Positions 1 to 7,741 of a stretch of DNA of 39,247 bases are shown one piece after another. The position numbers and the translations under genes were made by a program. Each line of letters starts with the position of its first letter. The stretch's first letter is position 1. The notes under the pieces are model-generated. The model searched no databases. It worked only from the letters and a program-made list of their open reading frames with translations, and was not told where the DNA came from. The DNA is from Lysobacterales bacterium (GTDB lineage: Bacteria > Pseudomonadota > Gammaproteobacteria > Xanthomonadales > SZUA-36): the NCBI GenBank assembly GCA_021648125.1, contig JAKITK010000028.1, positions 1 to 39,247 on the forward strand, in the 5' to 3' direction.

Positions 1-63
1 AAATGCCATATACAAAATAGGGTCATTTGATGTAAAGTCTTGTTTGAAAGCCACTTGAGTCAT
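1..63 (-). CDS. IS110-like transposase, N-terminal fragment cut by window edge
   Basis: An ATG on the minus strand at 61-63 opens a frame that stays open to the window edge and reads MTQVAFKQDFTSNDPILYMAF. A good ribosome binding site, GGAG at 71-74 on the minus strand, sits about seven bases upstream, which supports a real start. The peptide resembles the N-terminus of IS110-family transposases, in which a short polar lead is followed by a phrase like ILYxAFEL before the DEDD catalytic domain. Only 21 codons are visible and no catalytic residue is present, so the family name rests on memory of that phrase. It could be another small mobile-element protein. Confidence 0.4.
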   Translation of the reverse strand, partial: MTQVAFKQDFTSNDPILYMAF

Positions 64-201
64 TTGTTTTCTCCGATTTTGTTTGGATCTTAGAGGATAC
101 GACTTTTGTGGCTTTCATAGTATCTACCGGGTAAAAACCCAGAGGAGACAAACCTATTAGCCCGATCTCATTTTAGGGGCAATCAAGCAGCTTTAAATGG
201 T

Positions 202-399
202 ATGCTAAACCGGCTTAACTTAGTGCTATTCGGGTCTGTTCCCTATTCTGCGGATGACGACGCGGAGTTGTTGCTGACCGCCGTAGAATGGATCGCCGAC
301 AACGGCGTAAAAATGCTGCCCTATTACGGTTTTTATAGCAACGACAGGTGTATGGGCACATGTGGATGCTGGCACATTGCCCCTCAACAATTTAACTGA
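202..399 (+). pseudogene. possible degraded transposase fragment
   Basis: A 65-codon frame contains GVKMLPYYGFYSN, which recalls the RYYGxYSN phrase near the C-terminus of IS91-type Y2 transposases. Nothing else in the frame supports this: there is no catalytic tyrosine pair and no zinc-finger region. The surrounding 600 bases hold no other convincing gene. It is best read as a possible relic of a mobile element; a chance frame is almost as likely. Confidence 0.2.
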
Positions 400-605
400 G
401 CCGGGTCAAGAATTGTCTAGGAAATCTACGCCCAACAGCCTAGTAAAGCCCATACAACTTGCCGACCAATATGCTAGTGTAAAACCGAAAATCTGCTCCA
501 AACCCGGATGCTGTATTCTAGACACAACCCCGGAACATCTGCGTTGGTTCAGCCTTCCAGAATGAATTTTGACCTATGCGAGACAGCGGAACTAACAGGT
601 GATAT

Positions 606-1550
606 GTGGGAATATTTACAAGCAAATTTAAGTTTACAACCGGACCGAACCGTTGGGCTGTGCAGATCAGCGTAAAAGGTGATGTTACGCATTACCGTGC
701 CTGGCGCAATGATGCGGAAATTGAGCATCAGGAAATGAAGTTACCACTTGTTGAAATGGCAGAGCCGCAAACATGGACCGTCCCAACGCAAGATGGTGAA
801 ATGGTCGTGACATTTGGCTATGTAAGCTGGACAAAAATGGCCTGCACCGTGAACTTTAACGGAGAGCTTGTTTATCGTTCCCATAAAAAACCGTTTCGCG
901 GTGCCGGGCGTTTCACCTCGTCTTTCAAATGGCTCAACAAGGTAACGGCAGAGGAAGGCGCACCTAAGACCATCGAAACACTTGAGAAAGAAAAGCGGGC
1001 CAAAGATTTGCAGCCCTCAATCTTGGTTGATATTGCTCTAGGGTTTATGTTTTTCTTCGTGGCGCGAGAATTCAGTCTTGTGAATGCAGCTCTGGCAGGG
1101 GCTGGCGTTACCATTGCACTTTTCATTGTCCAGCGGTTTGTTAAAGTGGATCTCCTCGGTGGGTTCGCTGTCTTCGGGGTGTTTATGGCGCTCGTTTCGG
1201 CAGGGCTGTCCTATCTTTTTCAAGACGATACAATCGTCAAGCTTCGCGGCACTATCATGGCACTTATTGTCGCCTGGCTGGCGATTATCGACGGCGTGCT
1301 TGGCGGGAAATATCTTGGTGTGCGTATGGCGCGCTATATGGAAGGACTGTTTTCTTTAAACCCGCGCCGGGCCGCATTTGCTCTGGCGATTTCGACATTG
1401 TTAATTATGGCGATTGATCTTCCGTTGGTGTTTATCCTGACGACGGATCAATGGATTTGGTATAACGCATTTCTGGATAGTCTGATTGCCATTCCAATTT
1501 TTATTGGCGCGATGTGGCTGGCGAGAGATAAAGGCAATAAGAAATGTTGA
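606..1550 (+). CDS. YciB/IspZ-like septation protein A family membrane protein with extra N-terminal domain
   Basis: The protein has 314 residues, longer than usual YciB/IspZ proteins (about 180-210). Residues 1 to about 130 are hydrophilic, rich in aromatic and beta-type residues, and unrecognised. From about residue 137 the sequence becomes a chain of membrane segments matching septation protein A, including the phrase LFQDDTIVKLRGTI, close to the family's LQDDTxxKxxPTI, and a final ALAxST...TTDQWIWYNAF segment like the family's STDTWVxFKxF. Family members are inner-membrane proteins linked to cell envelope and septum integrity; the biochemical role is unclear. The start is GTG at 606, forced by an in-frame TGA at 600-602, with a weak AGGTGA just upstream. 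The gene lies among mobile relics, with an ABC exporter tail converging on it and an attC-like site downstream in the same orientation, so lateral acquisition is likely. Confidence 0.75.
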   Translation: MGIFTSKFKFTTGPNRWAVQISVKGDVTHYRAWRNDAEIEHQEMKLPLVEMAEPQTWTVPTQDGEMVVTFGYVSWTKMACTVNFNGELVYRSHKKPFRGAGRFTSSFKWLNKVTAEEGAPKTIETLEKEKRAKDLQPSILVDIALGFMFFFVAREFSLVNAALAGAGVTIALFIVQRFVKVDLLGGFAVFGVFMALVSAGLSYLFQDDTIVKLRGTIMALIVAWLAIIDGVLGGKYLGVRMARYMEGLFSLNPRRAAFALAISTLLIMAIDLPLVFILTTDQWIWYNAFLDSLIAIPIFIGAMWLARDKGNKKC

Positions 1551-1573
1551 ATGATAGATGTATTTCCGGGGGA

Positions 1574-1706
1574 TCAGCCTTCCAGGACGATGATCCGGTC
1601 GGCTTTTTTGACGGTCGTAAGGCGGTGGGCTATGACCAATGTGGCGAAGGCATTTTGTACGGTCCGCTCGCTTTCCGGGTCAAGGGCTGAAGTGACCTCG
1701 TCATGA
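1574..1706 (-). pseudogene. ABC exporter ATP-binding domain, C-terminal remnant
   Basis: Read on the minus strand, this stretch encodes [19 protein letters not shown] followed by [19 protein letters not shown], then VLEG and a stop. That is the Walker B/D-loop and the H-loop (IAHRLTTV) of an ABC exporter nucleotide-binding domain. The segment that normally joins them is shortened, since the usual GRT before the H-loop strand is missing. Nothing of Walker A, the signature motif or the membrane domain is left, and the frame does not continue upstream. It is a dead 3' end, converging with the YciB-like gene with 23 bases between stops. The pair was probably carried in together from another genome. 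Confidence 0.7.
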
Positions 1707-1757
1707 GCAAGACGGGTGTGACGCGTAAAGCGTCATTTGGGTCTGTCCTGAATGGCA

Positions 1758-1868
1758 GTCACATAACGCTTGCGATCAGCTGCATTGCTTCGTTCAACAA
1801 GTTACTGCATCGGAAAAACTACTCGCTCACGCTCGCATTTCTCCGCTGAACAAGGCGTTATATGCTTA
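1758..1868 (+). repeat. attC-like site (integron recombination site), probable
   Basis: An imperfect inverted repeat of about 105 bases is bounded by ACATAAC-GC at 1761-1769 and AACAAGGCGTTATATGC ending near 1868. The right end matches the form typical of attC sites, where AAC-N-GCGTTAT... is the L'/R' side. The left end pairs with it through ATAACGC and then TTG...CAGC against GCTG...CAAGG. Length and layout fit attC (roughly 57-141 bases). The core bases depart from strict RYYYAAC and GTTRRRY. The orientation is that expected for a cassette whose gene is the YciB-like frame upstream. Folding and a covariance-model search would settle it. Confidence 0.45.
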
Positions 1869-1889
1869 TGGTGAAATTTCGATGAAAAG

Positions 1890-2440
1890 TGAGTATTACA
1901 AATTAACTGTTCAAGACAAAGAAGCTATCAAAACCCGAGCAAAACCCGAGGACAGACAGAGCGCCGAAACCACTAATTGAGAACGCCGACCTTGTCGTCT
2001 GATGGGGAAGGCCACACGAGCCACATGCGAGTTGGTGAACATGAGGATCGGTTCTCCGGAGTCCTAGACCTAGTGCATGTATGGATGTCTTTTGTGCGGA
2101 ACTCGGGAGGTCCTGCTGTAGGCCATGGATAATCCGACCATAGCGGTTTCGGGGGAGATTTTTCTCGTAGCCCGAGATATTACGGCAGGAAGTCGGACAA
2201 GATAATAGTAGTGAGGAAGCCCATGAACAATGTAGCGAAAACCGTGTTGTGAGTACTACGGCGGAGTGGGTGGAGCGAAGTGTCTTGACAGAGAGAAAGT
2301 GGAGTTAAACCAGCGTGATGATGACCATGAGCATAACAGCAGCGTTTCCGGTATTAACTCGACTACATGCAGCGGCAAAGCGGGACAGCCGATTGCGTTT
2401 CAATAACCTAAACTCGAGTAAACTCGAGAAACTTGACTTA
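1890..2440 (+). mobile_element. group II intron-like 5' relic
   Basis: From about 1980 the sequence has the texture of the structured RNA part of bacterial group II introns. Recognisable phrases are GTGCGGAACTCGGGAGGTCC at 2094-2113 and GGAAGTCGGACAAGATAATA from about 2187, followed by GTAGTGAGGAAGC and a stretch containing GGAGCGAAG. Introns of this type usually show these just before the maturase frame. No reverse transcriptase/maturase frame and no domain V signature follow; the sequence runs into an IS3-type end at about 2494. The lead-in at 1890-1979 holds a short open frame after the attC-like site that stops at 1977-1979. The call is by pattern only. Confidence 0.45.
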
Positions 2441-2492
2441 AAAATGCGAACTTATGTCGATACCCTAAACACACTCACCGACTCGCAGATCA

Positions 2493-2523
2493 ATTGGGGT
2501 CTGAGTGAACCTCCCCCAATTAT
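2493..2523. mobile_element. IS3-family terminal sequence remnant, copy 1
   Basis: The sequence AATTGGGGTCTGAGTGAACC followed by TCCCCCAATTA at 2493-2523 is nearly the same as 4787-4814, which lies at the end of an IS3-type transposase fragment. Two bases differ over the shared 27 or so. The likeliest reading is a leftover terminus of the same insertion sequence family. It ends the intron-like relic and precedes the parDE module. Confidence 0.45.
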
Positions 2524-2585
2524 TCCCCAATTATTTGGGTAGGGATTTTAAATAAAAACGCACACAGTGGCTTATGTGGAGCTTG

Positions 2586-2878
2586 CTAAAGGTGTTTTGA
2601 GACTTCCATGCTTTGATGAAGAACATCGATAATATCTGTGTGGGTGTCACAAATACGATAATAAATCGTATGTTTACCTGCTAGTACGCAGTAGTAGCCT
2701 TTTTTGATTTCGTCCCTTGTTGTGCCTTCTGATTTTGGATTGCTGGCTATTTCTGTATTCGATCACGTAGCATTTTCAAATAAATATGAACTTGTTTTTT
2801 ACCGTGATTTTTAAGCGTATATTTGCGGATTTCATTTAAGCTTTTTTTAGCTTCAGGAGAAAGTATATATTTAGGCAT
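2586..2878 (-). pseudogene. parE: ParE-family toxin, frameshifted
   Basis: The frame starts at ATG 2876-2878, overlapping the antitoxin stop by eight bases, and reads MPKYILSPEAKKSLNEIRKY and on to LKMLRDRIQK before a stop. Shifting frame near 2750 restores the rest of a ParE/RelE-type toxin: IASNPKSEGTTRDEIKKGYY, then KHTIYYRI, DIIDVLHQSM and a TAG at 2586-2588. The two halves together make one complete toxin of about 97 residues, with a single missing base at the join (CAG-AA-ATAGCC). ParE toxins poison DNA gyrase. The C-terminal part carrying the basic and hydrophobic core of the fold is lost to translation unless the frame is recoded, so this copy is probably inactive. Confidence 0.75.
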
Positions 2879-3113
2879 TTATCAATTCATTCATAAATGT
2901 TTCACCGTCTGTGCCTTCACCATTATCAAGCTGGCTTTCACCCACTGCCAATGTTTGGCGTAAAATATCATGTTTGGTTTCTCGCTCTTCAAGTAGCCGC
3001 AAACCTGCGCGGATGGCTTCACTTGAATTTGAAAAACGACCTTCGATAATTTTAGTGGCAATGAAGCCCTCGAAATGCTGGCCAAGGATAACACTTGTGT
3101 TTTTACTAGGCAT
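2871..3113 (-). CDS. parD: ParD-family antitoxin
   Basis: This 80-residue protein has the ParD/CopG layout. Its N-terminal ribbon-helix-helix is visible in MPSKNTSVILGQHFEGFIATKIIEGRFSNSSEAIRAGLRLLEE, including the family phrase GRFxxxSEAIRAGLRLLEE, and it ends in an acidic tail (DNGEGTDGE) that normally wraps the toxin. It would bind its own promoter as a dimer and neutralise ParE. Its stop overlaps the toxin start, the usual co-translation arrangement. An AT-rich stretch with TATTATATAATATATAC at about 3133-3151 lies upstream and is the likely promoter region. The antitoxin is intact while the toxin is frameshifted. Confidence 0.85.
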   Translation of the reverse strand: MPSKNTSVILGQHFEGFIATKIIEGRFSNSSEAIRAGLRLLEERETKHDILRQTLAVGESQLDNGEGTDGETFMNELINA

Positions 3114-3451
3114 GGTATGACCTCGTTTTTAATATGGGTATTATTATATAATATATACAGGTTTAGGGAAAGGCAAGGAGGGGAGGTGATGATTGCCGAA
3201 GCCTCTCGTTTAAAGAGTTTAGGTAGGTGCGCGGAGTTGCCCCACAGCATTATGCCAAGATTGGTGGTAAACGCATCTGGTGATCATGTATCGATCTAAG
3301 TACGTACTTTCCCTTGCCCGTCAAAGACCAATAGCCCCGTACTGAGGGACCGACTAGCCCCAGTCTCATTTATTGAAATAAATGAGACAAAAAGTATAAA
3401 AATTCAAAAACCAACCATTCCTTCTTTAAAGTGAATGCTGTTTAAAAACAA
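3114..3451. other. intergenic stretch with one strong hairpin
   Basis: No gene is supported here. The first 40 bases probably contain the minus-strand parD promoter. At 3363-3388 there is a perfect inverted repeat, GTCTCATTTATT on one side and AATAAATGAGAC on the other, with two bases between. It lies about 65 bases past the stop of the ATPase gene on the minus strand, so it might help end that transcript, but no run of T follows on either strand. The rest shows no recognisable motif. Confidence 0.5.
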
Positions 3452-4615
3452 TCATGTATTGCGATTTAAAAAGCCCGCAAACATCGGTACAGTAAAATCA
3501 ATATCGCCATACGCTTCGCTATAAATCATGCCTTTATGAATTATTTGCGCGCGCCTCGGGCCGAGCTTCTGCATATCCACACCCAGCACAGCAGCAACAT
3601 CAAATGAACGATAAGGACCATTACCGAGAGATGCCATTGCGATAACATACTCACGTTCTTTGGGCGATAGCCGTTCAAACCTAACTCGAAAGAAGCTCGC
3701 ATCTAGTCGACGAAGCGCTTCCAACGTCGCTTTTTCAACATCATCTTTATTGATGGGTGACCTGTCGGCTAAGTTCCATACCTGAAATCCCCATTCTTGC
3801 AGAAAATATGGATAGCCTTCAGTCTTCTCGTAAATCATATCGATTGCATCCTTGGTGATGCTTTCACCCTCAGCCTGGATAGGCTGTTCAATTGCTGAGG
3901 ACGCAGCCAACTCATTAAGAGGGCCAACGGGTGGGAAATTGAAAAGGCGCTCAGAATAAGACTTGGCATCACCCGTCAGAGCGGCAATTTGTGGTAGACC
4001 TGCTCCAAAGAACATAATTGGAAGCTTCTTTTGGTTAACCCTATGAACCGCAACTATTAAAGCGGAAAGCTCCTCTTTTGAAAGGTATTGGAGCTCATCA
4101 ATCAACAGCGTCCACGCGACTCCTGCTGATTGGGCTGCCTTACCGACACTAACGAATAAATCGCTTAAATCAGACTCAAGAAACCCACTGTCTGCCGCAC
4201 CAACTTTCGGATCAACAGAAATTGAAACGTCTCCCATCTTTATCCTAAAAACCGAAGCGAATGACCGTAGTGCGCCTAATGCACTATGCGCGGCGGATTT
4301 CGCCGCCTCTACTGTTGATAGTATCCGCAACACTTGTTGAATCTTTGGGTAAAGCGAGTCAGCCAGGCGCCTATCATCAGGAGCCTCAATAAACGAAGTT
4401 AAATGATGATGCGACTCAGCCAGCTCCTCGATCTTATTGAGCAAAACAGTTTTACCCGTGCCTCTAAGCCCCAGAAGGATTTGGGATTTATCATGGCGGC
4501 CAAGAAGCACGCGCTGCAGAGCAATATTTGCATCATTTATAATTTCATCACGACCAGCTAACTCAGGAGGCTGAGAGCCGGCGCCAGGAGCGAAGGGGTT
4601 TCTTACTGGGTCCAT
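3452..4615 (-). CDS. AAA/ORC-type ATPase of unknown role
   Basis: The protein has 387 residues. Walker A is GLRGTGKT at residues 49-56 and Walker B is LLIDEL at about 170-175, followed by QYLSKEEL. A sensor-1-like strand, PIMFFGAGLPQ, lies near residue 200. The domain order (short lead, AAA core, then a helical and winged-helix-like C-terminus with RLSPKEREYVIAMASLG) fits the AAA_16/Cdc6-like ATPases often called simply ATP-binding protein. Such proteins are frequent in accessory islands, but their substrates are usually unknown. It stands alone, with no partner gene, between parDE and IS3 debris. A TATAAT six bases before the start codon on the minus strand suggests a very short or absent leader. 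Start at 4615 is the only good ATG before GRDEI. Confidence 0.8.
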   Translation of the reverse strand: MDPVRNPFAPGAGSQPPELAGRDEIINDANIALQRVLLGRHDKSQILLGLRGTGKTVLLNKIEELAESHHHLTSFIEAPDDRRLADSLYPKIQQVLRILSTVEAAKSAAHSALGALRSFASVFRIKMGDVSISVDPKVGAADSGFLESDLSDLFVSVGKAAQSAGVAWTLLIDELQYLSKEELSALIVAVHRVNQKKLPIMFFGAGLPQIAALTGDAKSYSERLFNFPPVGPLNELAASSAIEQPIQAEGESITKDAIDMIYEKTEGYPYFLQEWGFQVWNLADRSPINKDDVEKATLEALRRLDASFFRVRFERLSPKEREYVIAMASLGNGPYRSFDVAAVLGVDMQKLGPRRAQIIHKGMIYSEAYGDIDFTVPMFAGFLNRNT

Positions 4616-4705
4616 GAGTACATTATAACAAGTTTAATAGAGTATAGCCATCAAGAGATATACTTGCATATAATAATATATAACTTGATATACAATCCAA
4701 GACCA

Positions 4706-4758
4706 GCAAGGCCGGTGAGTTTATCACCAGCCTTGCCTGCAGCATTCACGAATGCTGC
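4706..4758. repeat. two consecutive hairpins
   Basis: The first hairpin is GCAAGGC-C-GGTGA at 4706-4718 against TCACC-A-GCCTTGC at 4724-4736, twelve pairs with one mismatch and a five-base loop. The second follows at once: GCAGCATTC at 4739-4747 and GAATGCTGC at 4750-4758, nine perfect pairs around two bases. No T-run follows on the plus strand. They lie between the ATPase promoter and the IS3 remnant and could be element ends or a REP-like pair. Confidence 0.6.
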
Positions 4759-4784
4759 TGATAAAAAAGAAACAAGAGAAGAAA

Positions 4785-4949
4785 TAATTGGGATCAGAGT
4801 GAACCTCCCCCAGTAAAACGGACGAATTTACAGCACGTTCAAATACCTCTGGACTAACTCCGCCGATATGGCTATGACGGCGGTTAGGACTGTATAATAT
4901 TTCGTTGTAGTCGAACAGATCGACGGGCCAGGTAGTAGGGCGACTCTGT
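4785..4949 (-). pseudogene. IS3-family transposase (OrfB), C-terminal remnant
   Basis: On the minus strand the sequence encodes VDLFDYNEILYSPNRRHSHI, then GGVSPEVFERAVNSS. This is the classic end of the DDE integrase domain of IS3-family OrfB proteins, where YNxxRRHSxxGxxSPxxFE holds the last catalytic region. The 5' part is missing: the frame loses similarity a few codons upstream, next to the anmK stop at 4952. The 3' side reaches the IS-end sequence shared with 2493-2523. Only about 45 codons remain, so the element is dead. Confidence 0.75.
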
Positions 4950-4951
4950 GA

Positions 4952-6091
4952 TTAAGCAACTGCCTGGTAGATTGCACCTAGCAACAGGGGTTTTTCAGCA
5001 CCGGTAATTTTTCGGGTATCAACCGCTTGGTTATTGAGTCTTTGCCAGCCAAGCCAGGCGAATAACAGACCCTCAACCCAGTCAGGGTCTACTCCGGCCA
5101 CTGCGGTAGTTGAAACTTGTACATCGGGTAACAGGTTTTGCAGGCGCATCATCAAATCGGTATTGTGCGCACCGCCACCGCAAACCAGCAGTTTTGCAAT
5201 AGTGATATCTCGTTTAGAATCTAATGAAGATGTCAGTGAAAATTCCAGTGAAGCTGCAATGCTGCGAGCGGTGAGTTCAGACAAGCTGGCCTGAATATCT
5301 GCAGCCGGGATAGAATCGAGCGGTGTGTACTGTGCTAGCCAGTTTAAATTAAAATAATCGGTGCCGGTGCTTTTTGGTGGTGATAGCTGGAAGTAGGGGT
5401 CTTGAAGCCAGGTGGTAATCAAGTTTTCATTTGCCTGACCGCTGGCAGCCCAAGAGCCGTTGGGGTCATAGTTCTGATTTTTATTTTGTAGAACCCAGGC
5501 ATCCAGCAAGCAGTTGCCGGGGCCGGTATCAAAACCGCTGCCATCCGCTTGGCTGAGGTTGGCAATGCCACCGATGTTGACCACCGCTGTCCTGGTATCA
5601 CTTGCCTGAAAAATCTCCCGGTGCAGCAAAGGCGCCAGTGGCGCGCCCTGACCACCGGCTGCAATATCCATACTACGGAAGCCACTCACCACAGAAAGCC
5701 CGGTTAACAGGCTCAAGCGGTTTGCATCGCCCAGTTGTAAACTCCAGGGCAGCTCGGCTTCGGGGTGGTGACCAACAGTTTGACCATGAAAACCAATGCC
5801 CGCAATTAACTCATGCGGGCAGCGGTTTTGACTCAGCAAGGCATGAACCGCATCAGCGAAAACTATAGAAAGTTCACCGTGCAGGCGCATAATGTCGGTT
5901 AACATGAGGGAGGGTCCGTTGATTTCTACAGCGAGCTGTTTAAGCTCTGCCTGAAGCTCCTCTGGAAAGGGATGACTGTGAACAGCGACTATCTGCGGCT
6001 GTGCGCTACTAAAATCTGCCAGCACCGCGTCAATGCCGTCGATGCTGGTGCCGGAGAGTAAGCCGATGGCATATTTATTCGGCTTTTGCAT
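4952..6091 (-). CDS. anmK: anhydro-N-acetylmuramic acid kinase
   Basis: The 379-residue protein begins with GLLSGTSIDGIDAVL, the family ATP-binding signature (GTSxDGxD). It also has GFHGQTVGHHP near residue 100, NIGGIANLS and FDTGPGN near residue 180, and LLVCGGGAHN near residue 305, all typical of AnmK. The enzyme phosphorylates and hydrolyses 1,6-anhydro-MurNAc to MurNAc-6-phosphate in the cytoplasm, a step of peptidoglycan recycling. Its start overlaps the end of the upstream M23 peptidase by 17 bases, so the two are translated as a pair and both concern the cell wall. The stop lies next to an IS3 remnant, marking the edge of the accessory patch. Length and motifs are normal. Confidence 0.96.
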   Translation of the reverse strand: MQKPNKYAIGLLSGTSIDGIDAVLADFSSAQPQIVAVHSHPFPEELQAELKQLAVEINGPSLMLTDIMRLHGELSIVFADAVHALLSQNRCPHELIAGIGFHGQTVGHHPEAELPWSLQLGDANRLSLLTGLSVVSGFRSMDIAAGGQGAPLAPLLHREIFQASDTRTAVVNIGGIANLSQADGSGFDTGPGNCLLDAWVLQNKNQNYDPNGSWAASGQANENLITTWLQDPYFQLSPPKSTGTDYFNLNWLAQYTPLDSIPAADIQASLSELTARSIAASLEFSLTSSLDSKRDITIAKLLVCGGGAHNTDLMMRLQNLLPDVQVSTTAVAGVDPDWVEGLLFAWLGWQRLNNQAVDTRKITGAEKPLLLGAIYQAVA

Positions 6092-7565
6092 TACTCACAC
6101 CCGTGTTTTGGGCTAATAGTTGTACCTGATCCAACTGGTTCAACTGGGTAATCAGAGGTTCGGCGATGCGTTTGAATTCAGGTAGTTCAGCCGCTGGTAA
6201 AGGTTCAGCCTTGGGTAACTTAACGGTGCGCGGATTACGGTGTACGCCATTAACTACAAACTCATAATGCAAATGTGGGCCGGTGACCATACCGGTTGAG
6301 CCTACTGTACCGATAGTTTGTCCTTGGCGTACCCGTTGTCCTGATTTGACTTTGCGTTTGGTAAAGTGCAGGTATTTTGTGACAATGCCATTGGCATGCT
6401 GGATAAACACATGGTGGCCGTTGTACTTGCTATAGGCGGAGCGAATGACTTTGCCATCACCAGCAGAATAAACGGGTGTGCCTCTCGGTGCGCCGTAGTC
6501 AATACCCCGGTGAGCCTTTACCCGTTTGAGAACCGGGTGATAGCGTTTAGGGTTAAAACTAGAGGTGATATAGGAAAAATTCAGGGGCGCTCGCAGAAAG
6601 CTCTTCTTCATATTTCGGCCTTCCGGGGTGAAATAGCTAAAGCCATCACCGCTGGCAAAGCGAATTGCTCGAAAAACTTCGCCCTGATTTACAAAAGTAG
6701 CCGCATAAATATCACCGTCTCGTAGGAACTCACCATCGCGGTAGAGCTTTTCATATATCAGGCTAAAACTATCGCCCTCGCGAATGTCGAGAACAAAATC
6801 GATATCCCAAACAAAAATATTGGCTAGTTTCATGACCATACTATCGGAAAGCCCAGCATTTTTGCCGGCTACGAATAATGAATTACGGATGATGCCGGTG
6901 GCGTGTTGCTGGCGGCGGTCCACTTCACGGTAAATATCGGCGACAGAAAGACCTTCTTCATCCAGCGATACGGTAATAAAGCGGGTTTCACCCAGCTCTA
7001 CCCGCAACTGGGAAAAGCTGCCATCGGGCTGGTCTTTAAATAATAATTCTTGCCCTAGGCGTAGCCGCGGCAGGTTTTTGGTTTCCTTATTGAGTTTAAT
7101 AATTTCATGCAGTAGCGAAACGTTGTAACCCCTACTGCGAAAAATAGAATCCAGAGTTTGGCCGGACGCTACTCTGATAACATCCCAGCCTGTATTTAGG
7201 TTTGCAGGCGAATTAGTCTCAGGTATTTGCTCAGCATCTGCTGTCAAGGTAACCGAATTAGTGCCTTGATCAGGGCTTGTAGCCGGGCTGAAGTTTTTAT
7301 CTTGGCCGGGCAGGATAATTTCTTTAACCAGTGATTCAGTAGTCACCGGCGCAGGATCCGGCATAGGGTTTACTAACCCCATGGCGATACCGGTAAATAT
7401 AAACAGCGCAGCAACCAATAACCCGTTACGGGTAAAGCTGGAGCCAAGTAATCTCTGGATGAATTCATTGGCCTTGATTTGCGGAATAAGTTTAAACATA
7501 TAAAGATAGTCGCTACTGCTGTTCGCCGATGGCGTAACCTTAACTGTCACCTTGTTCAGCGTCAA
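6075..7565 (-). CDS. M23-family peptidoglycan endopeptidase (MepM/OapA type)
   Basis: The protein has 496 residues. A transmembrane anchor lies near residues 48-65 (LLVAALFIFTGIAMGLV). A LysM-like OapA segment (WDVIRVASGQTLDSIF) is near residue 128. The C-terminal lysostaphin-type M23 domain shows HRGIDYGAPRGTPVYSAGDG with the HxxxD zinc ligands and the final HLHYEF with the HxH pair. It should cleave peptidoglycan cross-links in the periplasm during wall growth. A later start at MFKLIPQ (residue 23) is also possible. It is divergent from tyrS with 176 bases between the genes and is followed by anmK with an overlap, an order also remembered from Pseudomonas. Confidence 0.92.
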   Translation of the reverse strand: MTLNKVTVKVTPSANSSSDYLYMFKLIPQIKANEFIQRLLGSSFTRNGLLVAALFIFTGIAMGLVNPMPDPAPVTTESLVKEIILPGQDKNFSPATSPDQGTNSVTLTADAEQIPETNSPANLNTGWDVIRVASGQTLDSIFRSRGYNVSLLHEIIKLNKETKNLPRLRLGQELLFKDQPDGSFSQLRVELGETRFITVSLDEEGLSVADIYREVDRRQQHATGIIRNSLFVAGKNAGLSDSMVMKLANIFVWDIDFVLDIREGDSFSLIYEKLYRDGEFLRDGDIYAATFVNQGEVFRAIRFASGDGFSYFTPEGRNMKKSFLRAPLNFSYITSSFNPKRYHPVLKRVKAHRGIDYGAPRGTPVYSAGDGKVIRSAYSKYNGHHVFIQHANGIVTKYLHFTKRKVKSGQRVRQGQTIGTVGSTGMVTGPHLHYEFVVNGVHRNPRTVKLPKAEPLPAAELPEFKRIAEPLITQLNQLDQVQLLAQNTGVSNAKAE

Positions 7566-7741
7566 TTGGAATGCGTCGGAATGTTGTTTAAAAGTGGCTC
7601 AGAGTCAGAAAAACAGTTGAAATAGGGGTTTTTGGCGATTTACGCCCAATTTGAGCATAATTATTCGTAAAACTGTATTCACAGCATTGCCTATAGGTAC
7701 TACAATCAGTCTTTGAGTATAGCTAAGGTGTATTAAAGCTA

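Noticed and set aside
362-565. 67-codon plus-strand frame before the YciB-like gene
   Set aside because: No recognisable motif or ribosome site; likely chance in degraded DNA.
550-1590. Short repeat TCAGCCTTCCAG on both sides of the YciB-like gene (about 550 and 1574) as insertion-site duplication
   Set aside because: Only 12 bases match and the second copy is explained as the end of an ABC gene; chance is not excluded.
2315-2542. 75-codon plus-strand frame
   Set aside because: It lies in the intron-like relic and IS end, has low-complexity composition and no family resemblance.
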